Of a stretch of DNA of 64,000 nt, positions 46,701-58,500 are shown piece after piece. The stretch is from Triglochin maritima (taxonomy: Eukaryota; Streptophyta; Magnoliopsida; Alismatales; Juncaginaceae): contig OY821786.1 of assembly GCA_963682175.1 (NCBI GenBank), positions 35,581,501-35,645,500 of the forward strand, given 5' to 3'. The stretch's first letter is position 1. Each line of letters begins with the position of its first letter. The notes below the pieces were generated by a model, which saw nothing but the letters and a program-made list of their open reading frames with translations, ran no database searches and was not told the DNA's origin. The position numbers and the translations under genes were made by a program.

Positions 46701-48545
46701 CTAGCCCTGATCAAGAAAAGTTATGATCATGTCATGAGCATGATCAGGAATTCGCAGCTATGTGGACAGGCTGTGATTGCCTATCTTCAGCAGAAAGGAT
46801 TTCCCGAAGTAGCTCTCCATTTTGTGAAAGACGAGAAGACTAGGTTTAACTTGGCTCTTGAAAGTGGTAATATCCAGATTGCTGTTGCTTCAGCCAAGGA
46901 AATAGACGAGAAAGATTACTGGTATAGGCTTGGAATCGAGGCCCTTCGACAGGGAAATACTAGTATAGTGGAGTATGCTTACCAGAGGACCAAAAACTTT
47001 GAGAGATTGTCTTTCCTTTATCTTGTAACAGGGAACGTTGAAAAACTCTCTAAGATGCTGCGGATAGCAGAAATAAAAAATGATGTGATGGGTCAGTTTC
47101 ACAATGCCCTCTATCTTGGAGATGTAGAAGAACGTATTAAGATTCTGGAAAATGCTGGTCAGCTGCCCCTTGCATTCGTGACAGCTTCTGTTCATGGGCT
47201 CAATGAAACAGCTGAAAGGCTTTCATCTGAACTGGGAGATAATGTTCCTTCTCTGCCTCAGGACAAAGTTTCTTCTCTGTTGATACCACCTAAACCCATT
47301 ATGTCTAGCGTAGATTGGCCATTGTTGAGGGTTATGAGAGGCATTTTTGAAGGTGGTTTGGATAACGTTGGAAGGTCTAATGAAGAAGAAGAAGAGGCTA
47401 CGGGTGCTGAATGGGGTGAGGAAGACTTGGACATCGCAGAGATTGATGGTATGATGCAGAATGCAGATATTGTCACTACTGAGGATGCTGAAACAAAGGA
47501 AGAAAATGATGAGGAAGGTGGCTGGGATCTTGAAGACCTGGAGCTTCCCGCAGATGCTGAAACTCCGAAAGCTTCAACTAATCCCCGAGCTTTCTTTGTC
47601 ACTCCTACACAGGGGACACCTGCTAGTGATAAGTGGACTCAAAAGTCATCGCTTGCAGGGGAGCATGTTGCAGCTGGAAACTTTGAAACTGCTATGAGAT
47701 TACTTACTCGCCAATTGGGAATTAAAAATTTTGCTCCACTGAAGTCATTATTTATGGATACATATGCAGCAAGTCACTCCTATTTATGCGCTTCTGCTTC
47801 ATCTCCGGTGATATCGCTAGCTCTAGAGAAAGCTGTGGCCGAAACGGCAACCCCCAATGCTGGGAATCATCCTGCTCTCATTTTCAAATTCTCGCATTTG
47901 GAAGAGAAACTTAAGGTTGCCTATCGTGCCACAACAGAAGGGAAGTTCCCTGAAGCCCTACGACTTTTCCTTAATATCTTGCATGCAGTTCCCCTCATTG
48001 TTGTTGACTCAAGGAGGGAGGTTGATGATGTCAAGGAACTGGTTGGAATTCTTCGAGAATACATTCTTGGCCTAAAGCTGGAGATTAAAAGAAGGGAAAC
48101 TAAGGACGATTTGGTGCGACAACAGGAATTAGCAGCCTACTTCACCAACTGCCGGCTCCTGCAGGTTCATCTCAGGCTTGCACTATTGAGCGCTATGAGC
48201 ATTTGCTACAAGGGAGGGAGCTTTGCTACAGCTGCCAATTTCGCTAGGTTGTTGCTCGACACCAATCCTATCAATGAATCCCATATCAAGAAGGCAAAGC
48301 AGGTGCTGAATGCCTGCGGTGACAAACCGGATTCAAAGCGGCTGAATTACGACTTCAGAAATCCCTTTACGGTCTGTGGTGCCACATATGTGCCCATATA
48401 TCATGGTACGAGGAGCGTAAGTTGTCCATTTTGTGGTGCTCGGTCCGAACCCCATATAGAGGGTCAGGTATGCTCAGTTTGTGAACTGGCAGCGGTCGGA
48501 TTCGACGCGTCTGGGCTACTCTGTTATCCTTCCCAGTCAAGGTGA
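40798..48545 (+). CDS. COPA: Coatomer subunit alpha (COPI vesicle coat)
   Basis: Three exons, 40798-41005, 44999-45493 and 45598-48545, join in phase to 1,216 residues, the same length as I recall for Arabidopsis alpha-COP. The protein starts [14 protein letters not shown]. The N-terminal third is a WD40 propeller (repeats ending IQLWD, IKVWN, IRIWN, IRVWD, VKLWR, IRVWD). A helical solenoid follows, then an acidic linker (about residues 820-880), and a C-terminal domain with paired cysteines (SCPFCG, VCSVCE) that binds epsilon-COP. COPI coats Golgi vesicles for retrograde traffic to the ER; the propeller recognises KKXX tails. All exons are open and the gene is evidently functional. Intron 1 (about 4 kb) consists mostly of tandem repeat with a MITE. 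Confidence 0.97.
41040..44770 (+). repeat. Degenerate tandem repeat filling coatomer alpha intron 1
   Basis: About 25 units of roughly 110-130 bp. Each contains a recurrent GGAATTGGATCTGTGAGATT, then GATTTGAGGTTTTTGAGTTT, a CGACCGTTTTG-like piece, GAGAATGTTGTTAGG and GTTTTGGTGTGAGTGATTTG. GGATCTG-type starts recur near 41053, 41247, 41366, 41497, 41602, 41719, 41828, 41935, 42510, 42742, 42852, 43231, 43546, 44359 and 44703. The plus strand is rich in G and T and very poor in C. Long stop-free frames in the array (for example 43483-44472) are by-products of this composition. Confidence 0.85.
42047..42441. mobile_element. hAT-type MITE inserted in the intron repeat array
   Basis: 395 bp with ends CAGTGTTCAGG and CCTGAACATTG (10 of 11 bp inverted match), flanked by the 8-bp direct repeat TTTGAGAT at 42039-42046 and 42442-42449. 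An 8-bp duplication with CA(A/G)TG ends is the signature of hAT transposons. The interior has further palindromes of the type GGTCGCC...GGCGACC and CGCCTAGGCG at both ends and an A/T centre; no transposase is present. Confidence 0.88.
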
Positions 48546-51197
48546 TGCAAAGGATACTCTCTTTTGTATCTGACTTTTGTTTTATCTTTTTGTTTTTGTT
48601 AGTTTAGTTTCTAGTTACTTGAGTTTCTAGACTAAACTTGCATTTGTTATATCTTACCTGAAATTGAACTTCGCGGAAAGGTTGTAGTACATGATGGGAA
48701 ATCAGTATATTGGGGTTTGTTTGAACTGGGGGTCGGCATTTCAAAATGCCTTCTCATGCGCCAATCGTTCGAGTAAAGGCCGGCAGGCTTTCCCCCCCCT
48801 CTATTTTGGTGGAAATGCTGCAGGGGTTACTACTTGTTCCTCCCATAGCTTCTGCTTCAGAGCTCCGACTCGTGCTTATGGATTTGTATAATTTTGTTAT
48901 ATTTTATTTGATTCTCAAGTCACAACTGTTTTGCAGGGGTTCTGGTCATTAAGGCATCGTATTAGGCTATTTTGAACTCTATTTTGTAAATCTGTGATTA
49001 TTTTTTTGAAAATTTCAAAATCGCAAGCAATGTTAAGATGCGACCTTTCAGGAACGATTTTGCCAATGTTAAGTATTAACCTTGGCCAGGTATAGAAGGG
49101 CTGATCTTGAACCTATTTCTTTTGCTCACTTCTTGATTCATGCTTTTGCGTTCTCACCTTTTGTGCTTCAATGATTCACAAAATTCACCAACTTCTCAAC
49201 GCCTGACTGGATTTTACTTATCTACTTACAAAAATGTAGTGTCATTGATGCATCAAACACTACTGTAATAAGAAATGGATACCTAATATCCTACAAGTTC
49301 TTTTTTTTGTAACTGGAAAATTGCTTTGTGTCAATTTTGCTATTATTACTCTGCCTTTTCAGTTTTTGCTTATGCACAATTTTTGGGTCCTACCAAACGG
49401 GGTCACAGAGCTTAACTGTCCTAACTATTGTTAGTTTTAAATAAATCAATTTACGTAAATTTTCGGGCATCTTAGGAGTTTCTTAGTTACGTGAAGAGAT
49501 TTCGTATACTTTCATATTCTTTCTTTCCCAACTTCGTTGTGACTTGTGACAAAGGCTTGTGTTTTAATTGCGACAACTTATTTTCTCACCACCAGTAACA
49601 TTCTTTGAGACGACCACCGCGACTCAGTCCTATTAGCGGCACAAACTGAAGTCTCATTGCCTGCCTTTCGATCCCGGAGTGCGCAATAATCTCATCTAGG
49701 AAATTCCGCCGCACATTGGAGCTTCAGGACAGGGTTCGTTCAGAGAAGAGGGGAAAATGTTACTGAGTTGGTTGTGTGTAATGTTCTATTTTTGCCATGT
49801 TCTTTTGTGTATTAGTGTTGGAGTTATCTTTTGTGTATTAGTGCATCGTATATTATTGCATAGGATAGTGAAGTTAGTAGACCTTATAGGTAGGACAAGT
49901 TAATTAGGGAAGTCAATAAATACATGTTCCTATTTTAATGAAAGTATCTGGAAATTATTCCATGGCAACTAATTTTTTGTTCATCTTCATAATCATTCAC
50001 AATTCCAGAGTTCCGTTCCTTCCTCAAACAAGGGACCATATCAACGGAGAACCGTTAAAAATTGACAACTAATTACTCATAAGATAAAGAACTATTCTTA
50101 TCAATCTTCACGCATATTATCTATATATCATCAGATAAAAGCAATTAACTTCTGGGAAGATGCATTGGATTTAGTTTTGCTTGCGCATCATTCGCTAAGA
50201 CAACTCCTAGCTCTAGAAACAAATATATTCACGCAAAGCAAAAGGTAGTTTGATGCCTGTTCTATGAATGTTAAAATGAAAGAACTTGTATTATGATAGG
50301 CAAAAGCAACAGATTTAATCACCAACAGATTTAATCACCAAAACGCATGTCGCCTAAAAGTACTTGTTATTCTACATCCGTGAACTGAAATATGTTCAAT
50401 TCTGTCAGTTGAAGAAAGACAGACAGACAGCAGCACTTCATAAATCTTCCTTCTGCTTTTCTCACTCAGCAAAGACAATCCACTCCGGAAGAAACGGTGA
50501 TCATATTAGCCTTTAAATCAGTCCTTTAATCCTGAGACACCAAACAACAAAAACCAAAATACCATGAAAATAAGCCTTCCATTTCGAACCAGTTCAAACT
50601 TCTAGACTGAGATGTAATGTGAATCTTGCAGCATATTTGCCATCAACTTTGAAAGTGTTCAAAAAAGAGGGTTTTGGGTTATGTTTAGGACTAAAATCTC
50701 ACTGTAAAACACAGACTGCCACAATAAGATGTAATAATCTATAACATGATGGTGGTGGCAAAAGGTGGTGGTTGATGGAAGAATGAAGATATTACATAAT
50801 CTTTCTCAATAAAGACAAGACGACAACCCGTTGAATCTTTGTGGTTTCGTGTCAACAACAAGGAAAAAATACTTATGTCTGGTAAGTTGCCCTAATTATG
50901 TACAATTACACAGTAATAGTAATTTGACAAATATTATTTGTGGGGGAAGTATTGGCAAATGAAACTTCAACATTTTTTTAGTGTTGTTGATATGACATGA
51001 GGATATGGATTAAATTTCTAACCACTCTCCAACGGTCAAGATGACACAATTATTTGCCTAATACGAAGTGACAAAAACAAACCACAAGACCGTCATGAGA
51101 ACTATCAAGGCAAAATATCTCCTAGCAGAACTTCAAAAATAAAATAAAAATGGAAGCCAGGTTTCTAAAATGATTCTGGATGATTGACATAGTCTAC

Positions 51198-51411
51198 GTC
51201 CTCCTCGACCGGCCCCATCCCTCTCCTCCTCGTCGTCCACCCATCCCTCCGTCCCCATCCCCCCGACCTCGCCGGAACCCTCCCGGATCCCACTCCAACT
51301 CTCCTCCTTATCCTTCAACTCCATCCCCGTTCTCGGATCTCCACAGATCCGCCTTGGAAGCCTTTCAATCAGGCGAAAAAGCCTTCTTAGATCTTCTTGT
51401 CGACGCCAGGT
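51198..51411 (+). other. GC-rich, Pro-rich ORF fragment, unknown
   Basis: A plus-strand frame reads a proline-rich part followed by FSDLHRSALEAFQSGEKAF and LDLLVDAR, then a GCCAG|GTTTAGG donor-like site near 51411. It looks like a first coding exon, but no partner exon is seen and the next 200 bp is repeat. I do not recognise it. The opposite strand also has an open frame, so strand and reality are uncertain. Confidence 0.25.
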
Positions 51412-51469
51412 TTAGGGTTACGGGGAGAAACGGGTGTTTTATTTGGATTTTTTGCGGATCCGTTTACCC

Positions 51470-51640
51470 GGAACAGCGGCTGGACCGGCCGGTCGGACCA
51501 GTTCAACCGGTTCAACCGACGGTCCGGCGCGGTTCGATGTAAAAATAGTTTTTTGTGGGTTATCGGACCAGACAGGCCTCCGGTTCACGGTCGAACCTGT
51601 CCGACCGGCCGGTCCGGTCCAGTTTTCAAAACACTACTTT
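51470..51640. repeat. CGGTCCGGCC-rich repeat, likely a MITE fragment
   Basis: Dense GACCGGCCGGTC, AACCGG and GGTCCGGTCC motifs end in TTTTCAAAACACTAC. This resembles plant hAT-type MITE ends (CAGTGTTTTGAAAAC on the other strand), but I cannot find a matching second end or a duplication. Confidence 0.45.
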
Positions 51641-52368
51641 TGGGTGATAGACAATTTTTTTTAAAAATCTTGAGCGTGAACTCAAATTGGAGACCCATGA
51701 CCTAAATTTGTATATTTAGAGTGACGAAACTCATTTCCACTCTAAATTCAAGTCATGAAAGTGGATTTTTAGATTTTCCTTTACTTTCTGCAAACCAATC
51801 AAGTGAAAGAACTCTTAGAATTCCACTTCCACGACTTTGCTGGAATTCGAATTGAAAGTAGGCGAAGTTATTTAAACCATCAGAACTAGGATGCGATTGG
51901 TTTGGAGGAAGTCGAAGAACTTTTGGAACTCTAGTTCCATGGTTTCTCTTTACTATGGAGTGGAAGTGAAGGAAACTATCTCAAGTACAATATTATAAGA
52001 TTGTGAAACTCTTGAAACTGGACTTTCAGAACTACATTAAGTTTTCCTACAAACCAATCACCAGAATTTGTTCTTGAAGTCTAATTCCTCCACTTCCATG
52101 TTATTTTCGTGCAAACCAATCATACTCTAAACTTCCCAGAACTTCATAGTCTACGTTACGTTTTCCTGCAAACAACCATCAGCAATCATTCTAGAAGTCG
52201 AATTCTACCGCTTTGAGATCATTTTCCTACAAACCAATCACACCCTAAACGCCACAAACCTAACAAATCCCAACTCTCAATTCCCAAAGCAAACCATTCC
52301 AAGCAACATCACCAAGCACACAACGAGATCGAAACTTTCCGGAACGAAGACCGAAAGATAGAGCACAC

Positions 52369-52509
52369 CTACGTCTGCTTGGAAGCAGAGGACGAGGAGG
52401 ACGCTTGCTTGCTCCGGAACATCATGTACCCGAGGGGGAGCACGACTCCGACCACCATCACCGCCGCTCCGGCGAGGTACCGCACCAGACCCGGCGGCTC
52501 CACCTCCAT
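52369..52509 (-). CDS. 46-residue single-pass membrane microprotein
   Basis: Minus strand, ATG at 52509-52507, TAG at 52371-52369, one exon. The product starts MEVEPPGLVRYLAGAAV. It has one hydrophobic helix (about residues 13-31, VMVVGVVLPLGYMM), then FRSKQ and a Ser-rich basic tail ending SKQT. Codon use is GC-rich with C/G third positions, unlike the flanks, which supports real coding. I recall short conserved plant proteins of this pattern (RYLAGAAVM...GYMMFR) but no name or function. Topology would be a short N-terminus and a basic, probably cytosolic or stromal, C-terminus. The sequence upstream in its own direction includes CTAGGGTTCGG, a usual 5' UTR motif. Confidence 0.72.
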   Translation of the reverse strand: MEVEPPGLVRYLAGAAVMVVGVVLPLGYMMFRSKQASSSSSASKQT

Positions 52510-53391
52510 CGACGGATCCGAACCCTAGAAACCCGGGATTTAGGGGAATTTCAGAGAGAGGGCAGATCTGGGAAAGTCTGGGAGGTTTTGGTGATTTTGA
52601 GAGATCTGGTTTTGTTTAAGTGATAATGAAGTTTAAGAAAAGTAATTAAATTTTTGTTAGTTTAACATAATTAAGTTTCGAAACCCGAGGGGGAAAATTT
52701 AAAACAATTAAGGATGTAAATGAACCGAGTCGAACTGCAATTTCGAGCATTGAGTATTAATGTGCGATGTCATTCAAATGTAGTATTGTTATAAAAAAAT
52801 TGTATGAGCATTTTCTCGGAAGAATTTTTTTTAAACAATCACGACATGATAATTTTTAGGGTGCATAGCACAATGTTTAATTTCTTTTTCTTGGGAATGG
52901 TTGATTATTCTCTTGTCCAATAATTGAGTTTAATTCTTTAACCAACGCAAGGGAATTTGGTGATTTTCCATGCCAAAAAATAATACAAGGACCCAACTTA
53001 TATCTAGATAACTCAACCAATCTAAATACTAAATATTGATCTATAACTCGAGTCGTTTCATAAAATATCAAAATACTAAATTTGCAACAAATGTAAAACA
53101 TTATTTTTTTTCCATCTCCAGCTTCTATTCAAAACATATATCAAATTAAGAATTTCAAAGTACACGAGTAACTCGAGTTTTCGATCAATTTTCACATAAT
53201 AGTTTTATTATTATATCAAAATTCAAAATTACATCGAAAGAAATTGACCTATATTATCTTCTTTTTTTCTGCACTCATTCCACTCCGTGAAGTAAGAGTT
53301 GACTAAATAATGTGTATAATTTTTACGTCCAACTAGAAATTCGAAATGATCCACAATTTCCAATTTTGTCCCTAACAATTTCTCATCTCAA
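52510..53391. other. Intergenic between microprotein gene and Agenet gene
   Basis: A divergent promoter region: the minus-strand microprotein gene begins on its left and the probable 5' UTR exon of the Agenet gene on its right. The sequence is AT-rich with no gene or defined repeat. Confidence 0.5.
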
Positions 53392-53534
53392 CCTTCCCTT
53401 CCGATTCTCCAACTCCGGCCCAAAACTAGGGTTTCGGGATCGTCCGCCGGAGACCGATCTTCCTATAAAGGTAGAGTTCTCGCCCTCCATCGGTAGCTCA
53501 ATTTCCGTTTCTTTGCGTGTTTAACAAACAAACA

Positions 53535-54275
53535 AACAAACAAGAGGTTGCTGGATTTCGACGGTTTTGGAAAGTCTTGGAGGAGTTGGAGAGGTGTTGG
53601 TGGATCGAATGTGTGATTGGTAGGAAAACATTGAGAACTCGACTTCGGAGATGACTTGTAGGTGATTGGGAGATGAAAAAACTTAAGAAATCCTTGAATT
53701 TGAGTTCCGATTGGAGTTTCGTGACTTAATTTTTTTTACTTAAAGTGAGTTTCCACACTTCCGTTTTTTGTGTTTAGGAAATAAATAAGAGGTTGATGAA
53801 TTTCAACGGTTTCTGTGGGTTTGGGAGGTGTTGATGGATTAGATGTGTGATTGGTAGGAAAACATTGAGAAAGTTGGGAACTCGACTTCGGAAATGACTT
53901 GTAGGTCATTGGGAGATGAAAAAAACTTAAGAAATCCTTGAGTTTGAGTTCCAATTGGAGTTTCGTGACTTAATTTTTTATTACTTAAAGTGAGTTTCCA
54001 CACTTCTGTTTTTTGCGTGTTTAGGAAATAAATAAGAGGTTGATGAATTTCAACGGTTTCTGTGTGTTTGGGAGGTGTTTGATGGGTGTTGGTGGATTGA
54101 ATGTGTGATCGGTAGGAAAACATTGAGAAAGTGGGGAACTCGACTTTTGAAATGATTTGTAGGTGATTAGGGGATATAAAAACTTAAGAAATCGTTGAAC
54201 TTGAGTTCCAATTGGAGTTCTGTGACTTGATTTTTACTGAGAATGAGTTTTTCGCACGTTCACTCTATGGGTGTG
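53535..54275 (+). repeat. Tandem repeat, three copies of about 235-258 bp
   Basis: Units share GTGATTGGTAGGAAAACATTG, ACTCGACTTCGG, AAAAACTTAAGAAATCCTTG, GAGTTCC-ATTGGAGTTTCG and AAGAGGTTGATGAATTTC. The marker TAGGAAAACATTGAG starts at 53621, 53855 and 54113. The array lies in what is probably the first intron of the Agenet gene. Confidence 0.85.
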
Positions 54276-54410
54276 ATTGGTTTGCAAGAAAACATCAAGT
54301 AGGAGAATTGGACTTACAGAATGACTTTCAAGCAATTGGTTTGCAAGAAAACATCAAGTAGGAGAATTGGACTTACAGAATGACTTTCAAGCGATTGGTT
54401 TGCAAGAAGT
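54276..54410 (+). repeat. 59-bp tandem repeat, two full copies plus
   Basis: ATTGGTTTGCAAGAAAACAT followed by CAAGTAGGAGAATTGGACTT starts at 54276 and 54335, and a partial third copy starts at 54394. The two full units are almost identical, so the duplication is young. Confidence 0.9.
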
Positions 54411-55522
54411 TTTAAAAAACTTGGAACTAAAGTTCCAATAATATTTTTATGACTTAAAGTTTTGTACTTGGGGTGGTTTCCCCAATTTGCATTCTAAAAT
54501 CATGGGAAGTCAATGAACTAAATTTCCAGTTTTAGAATTCTAGTTCTCAAGAGTTGAGTTACTAGTTTTTGGTACAAATAGATAATTTATGTTGAAGTGA
54601 GGAAAAAAGAATTGCTTTTGGTTTTGTGTAATGATGAAAAGAGACCTCTTTAGGTAAAATACAAGGACTTTGGTTTTGGAGTGGAGGTGAAGGAACTGTT
54701 TTCTAGTATATTTTTTCGAAATCTTGGTGGTCAGGGAACTCCAGTTCCAGAATTTTTATGTTTTTCTGCAAATTAATAACTCGAAAGTTATCTCAGAAGT
54801 TTAGTTCCCCTTATTCTGTATGATTTTTTGCAAAGTAGTCACATTCTAAACGCAAGGGAATTCATGCAAGTGGAGTTCTAAATTGACCTCTAGTTCCTAC
54901 CCACCATTATAGTAATTTTAGTTTGAAGAAGAAGTGTAATTAAATGTTGACGTTGATTGTTGAATTAGGTTTAAGTCTACTATGCGTGAAGTACAAAAAT
55001 TATATAAACTGAGGGAACTATTGTCAAAGAGAGTAGACATACATAACAATATCACAATATAAGATTACGAGTTGATACGAGAGAGTAGTGATGTAAAAAC
55101 AAAATTTTAAATCATACTTGGAATATGAAGAGGTTTCCAAGCAGATTTTGTAAAACAGAATTTTCACTACATGTTATTTTCCTTTTGTAACTTAGCAAAT
55201 TATTTTCCAGTGTAGGGAAAGAATCTTAACACAAAAGTAGAGGCAATGTTTAGATTCATGCATAGCATAAGAAGATGGTAAGAAGGTATTTCTGTTTTAT
55301 ATTTCCAACTTACTGTTGTGCACATTTTGTGTCTTGTAGAGGCTGCCTCTTGATTCAAAAACTCATTCATTTTGAACTCGATTCTCATGCCAAATCGTGC
55401 CTCTGTGTTAAAGAAGAACAATGTTTTGCCTTAGGCATCAGCTGAACCAAATGAACTGATTGATTTGGGTCAGTATGTCATGATGGACAAACAAGATTAC
55501 AGCTGTCACAAATAACACAACA

Positions 55523-58500
55523 ATGATGGGAACTAGTCCAACAACTCCAACCACTCACTTCACCAGCACTAAAGTGGAAGATTCCAACAAGACTAATCTT
55601 GCATCTCCCGATAAATGCGGTGACAGCTTATCCGTATTGGAAGAGCACGAAAAAGGCCTACAATGTGCAGCACCTGATATACTACTGCGTTGTCAGAATG
55701 AAAGAAATGAAATGTTTAAAACAACTTCAGAAAACAGTGGGGTGAATTTAACTAGTAGTTGCCGTGTCGATACAGGAAATTTAGTTGCAGAAACACCTCT
55801 CTGTTCAAAAGTACTTATGGAAGAATGCAACATGCCAGCATATTCGAAAAAATCTGACGGTCTGTTACAAGTAATTATTGAAAAGGTTAATGCTCCAGAA
55901 GGTAATGAGTCGGATCCCCCAGTGCTACAGTCTGAGGTTGATTTGCATGACAAATCACCCAAATCATTTCAAGAGTGTGATACAAGAAAAACAGAAGCTT
56001 CTACTGTGGTTACAGAGGGGAAGCAAGATGAAAGGAATTGTCATTCTGAAACTTATAAAAATAATGCAAATAATCTGTCTATTATAGGGGAAACGGTTGA
56101 TGACTTAGAGGCTGAACCTGATAAAATAAATATATCTGAGATAAGAGAACAGGAAAAGCTAGGACCTCAAGGATGTGAGATCTCAGTTGCAAAAAAGAAT
56201 GCTGATATTTCCTTGAAGGAGGAAATTGTTCAAAATGAACTAGGTGATTCCCTCTTTTACTTTTGAAGCCAGGTCTTTAGCTCAGTGTGTTAGTACATAA
56301 CTTCTGTATAGTGGTCTATGTTTGAATATGAAAATTTCCGTTTTACAGGTTTTACTTCTGAAACCTCATCTTCAGAGTTAGCAAAATTGCCCAGTAAAGT
56401 ACAGGATACCCAGCAGTTATTGTCCGTGACCAACAGTCTTAATAAAGAAGTGGATGTACGTAAAGAACTGGTGGCAGCTTCATTCCCTATAGATTACGCC
56501 GTACATCCTCAGAAAATTCTTGTTCAGTCTGCTCCTTCTTCAGAAGTTACTCATAAATTAACCACAGATAGTTGTCATATTTCATCTGAACACAGCTTGG
56601 ATCCACTTACAACTGTTAGCTGTGGTGACCATTTGCCTCATGGAATTAAGGGCCAAGAGAACGAAGGGTTGTTTCATAAAAGTGACTCTATTGAAGATGA
56701 TTCCCCTTTGACATCTAAGAAGGAAAAACATTCTTGTCAAACTGAATTTTCTAGTCAAAATCCCAAGCAAATCAATGTAGTTGGAGATGATAAACATCAC
56801 TGTTTTGAGATCCACCAGCCATCAGAAGAACATTCAGAAAAAAATAATGGCTTGGAACCTTTTTCTAGTATTCAATCTCTTGACGGGCCTGAGGTACTAA
56901 TTTCTTTCCTCACTCCTGAGGTTTTTTACCCTTATTTTTTGTGCGAAATTTGTGCTTATAATTTTTATTTTTATCCTCGATTCTCCAGTCTGGCAAACAT
57001 ACTCTTGGGAACCGAGGAGATGATAAATGTGATTCTGATAGGCTAAGTGAAGCCTCTAAAAAACTACCAATAGTTTCCATTGAAGAAAAAAGGAATGACT
57101 TTGTAATGAAAAGTACTGAAGTAGATAAGAATTGCAATTTGGGCACTGATGAAAGTGGATTTAAACGAAGAACTGCTAAAGAGAAACCTATTTCCAAAAA
57201 AGCAGCAAGGGCTGCTCACCGAAGTGGTACTAAAGGAAGTTCGTCTAGAACTGGCCCTGGTGTTTTGATCTTGGATGGGTTGCAACAGTCTCCTACTGGG
57301 GAAGTTAAATCTTCTCCAACAAGTCAAATGAGCAGTGCTCCAAACTCCACTGCTGCTGCTAAGACGCCGCTAGTGTTGCAGCAGCCATTCACAGATTCCC
57401 AGCAAATCCAACTGCGCTCCCAGATATATGCTTATGGATCTCTAATGTGAATTGGCTTTCTTCTGCTTTTTTTGATCTATTCTATTGCAATTTGTACCTA
57501 ACTTTAAGCTCTTTATTATATCCTCATCAATATGCAGTCAAGGGTGTCCACCTGATGAAGCTTGCATGGTTTCGGCCTTTGGAGACGTTGGTTAGTCTTT
57601 ATTCTTTAATCACTTACTTGCTCAAGTCACTTCTTGTATTTAACTTCTGATCATCTAATGTTGCTACTTGCATTTAAGACGCTGGACGGAGCAAGTGGGA
57701 GGCTGCATGGCGATCTGCTGTCAAAAAGTATGGCAAGCAGAAATCCCTGCCTTATGGCTGTAATGCTCCTGTTTCTCCACAAGGCACATAAATCTAAAAT
57801 TTTAATTTACAACCAAATTGATTCCTTTGGGTCTCTTTAATATTTATTTTCTTGTGATAATTTGTCTTGCAGTCACCACGTCTAATCAAGCATCAAGGAG
57901 CAGTCCTCTTCAAATGAAACTTATCGCTGCTCAACCTTGCTCAACTGGCAGTGGCAATTCAGCCCCTACTTCAGTTTTAAGTCCCTTAGCTTTGCCATCA
58001 GCTATCTGGAATAGATCAGCACTTGATAAATCACATTCTAATACACCCAGAAGCCTGCCTTTCACTTTTAATCAAATGCCACCTCCACTGCATGCTTACC
58101 AATCCACACATTTTTCGCAGCACTCAGCTAGTTGTTTTCCATGGCTTGCACAATCTCCTATTGTTTCCTGGACAGCACCTCATGATAATGCTGCAGTCGG
58201 CAAGCTACAGCTTACTATTTCATCTGTTACAGGAACCATCCAACCAACACCCTCGAGAGACTCATCTATATCACACAACTGCAGCATTCCTTTTATGTCC
58301 CCTGGTGTTTCCTCTGCAACCAGGAGCAAAGTCAGTGATTCAACATCTGCTACAGTGCAGGCTACTGTAATCAGGAACGAAGTAGCTTCTGGAGCAATAA
58401 AAGATGTAAATGCTGTTCTTAAGTCCCGGAGAAAGAAGAAGAGTATGGTTCCAGGGCCAAAGGTGCAGGTGCCTTCCAATTCAGAACCTCACTCAAGACT

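Larger units (their letters stand above)
48546..52368. other. Intergenic region downstream of coatomer alpha
   Basis: 48546 to about 48990 is probable 3' UTR. 48990-51130 is AT-rich with no recognisable gene. 51198-51640 is GC-rich (listed separately). 51700-52260 holds minus-strand copies of a repeat (GTTTTCCTACAAACCAATCAC) that also lies, inverted, at 53.6-54.4 kb. Nothing else is supported. Confidence 0.5.
53392..55522 (+). other. Probable 5' UTR exon and first intron of the Agenet gene
   Basis: A CT-rich stretch with AAACTAGGGTTTCGGG (53424-53439) and a CTATAAAG|GTAGAG donor-like site at 53471 looks like a 5' UTR exon. The following 2 kb holds the tandem repeats above and AT-rich sequence. 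A possible acceptor TTTTGCCTTAG lies near 55434. No N-terminal coding exon is visible. Confidence 0.45.
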
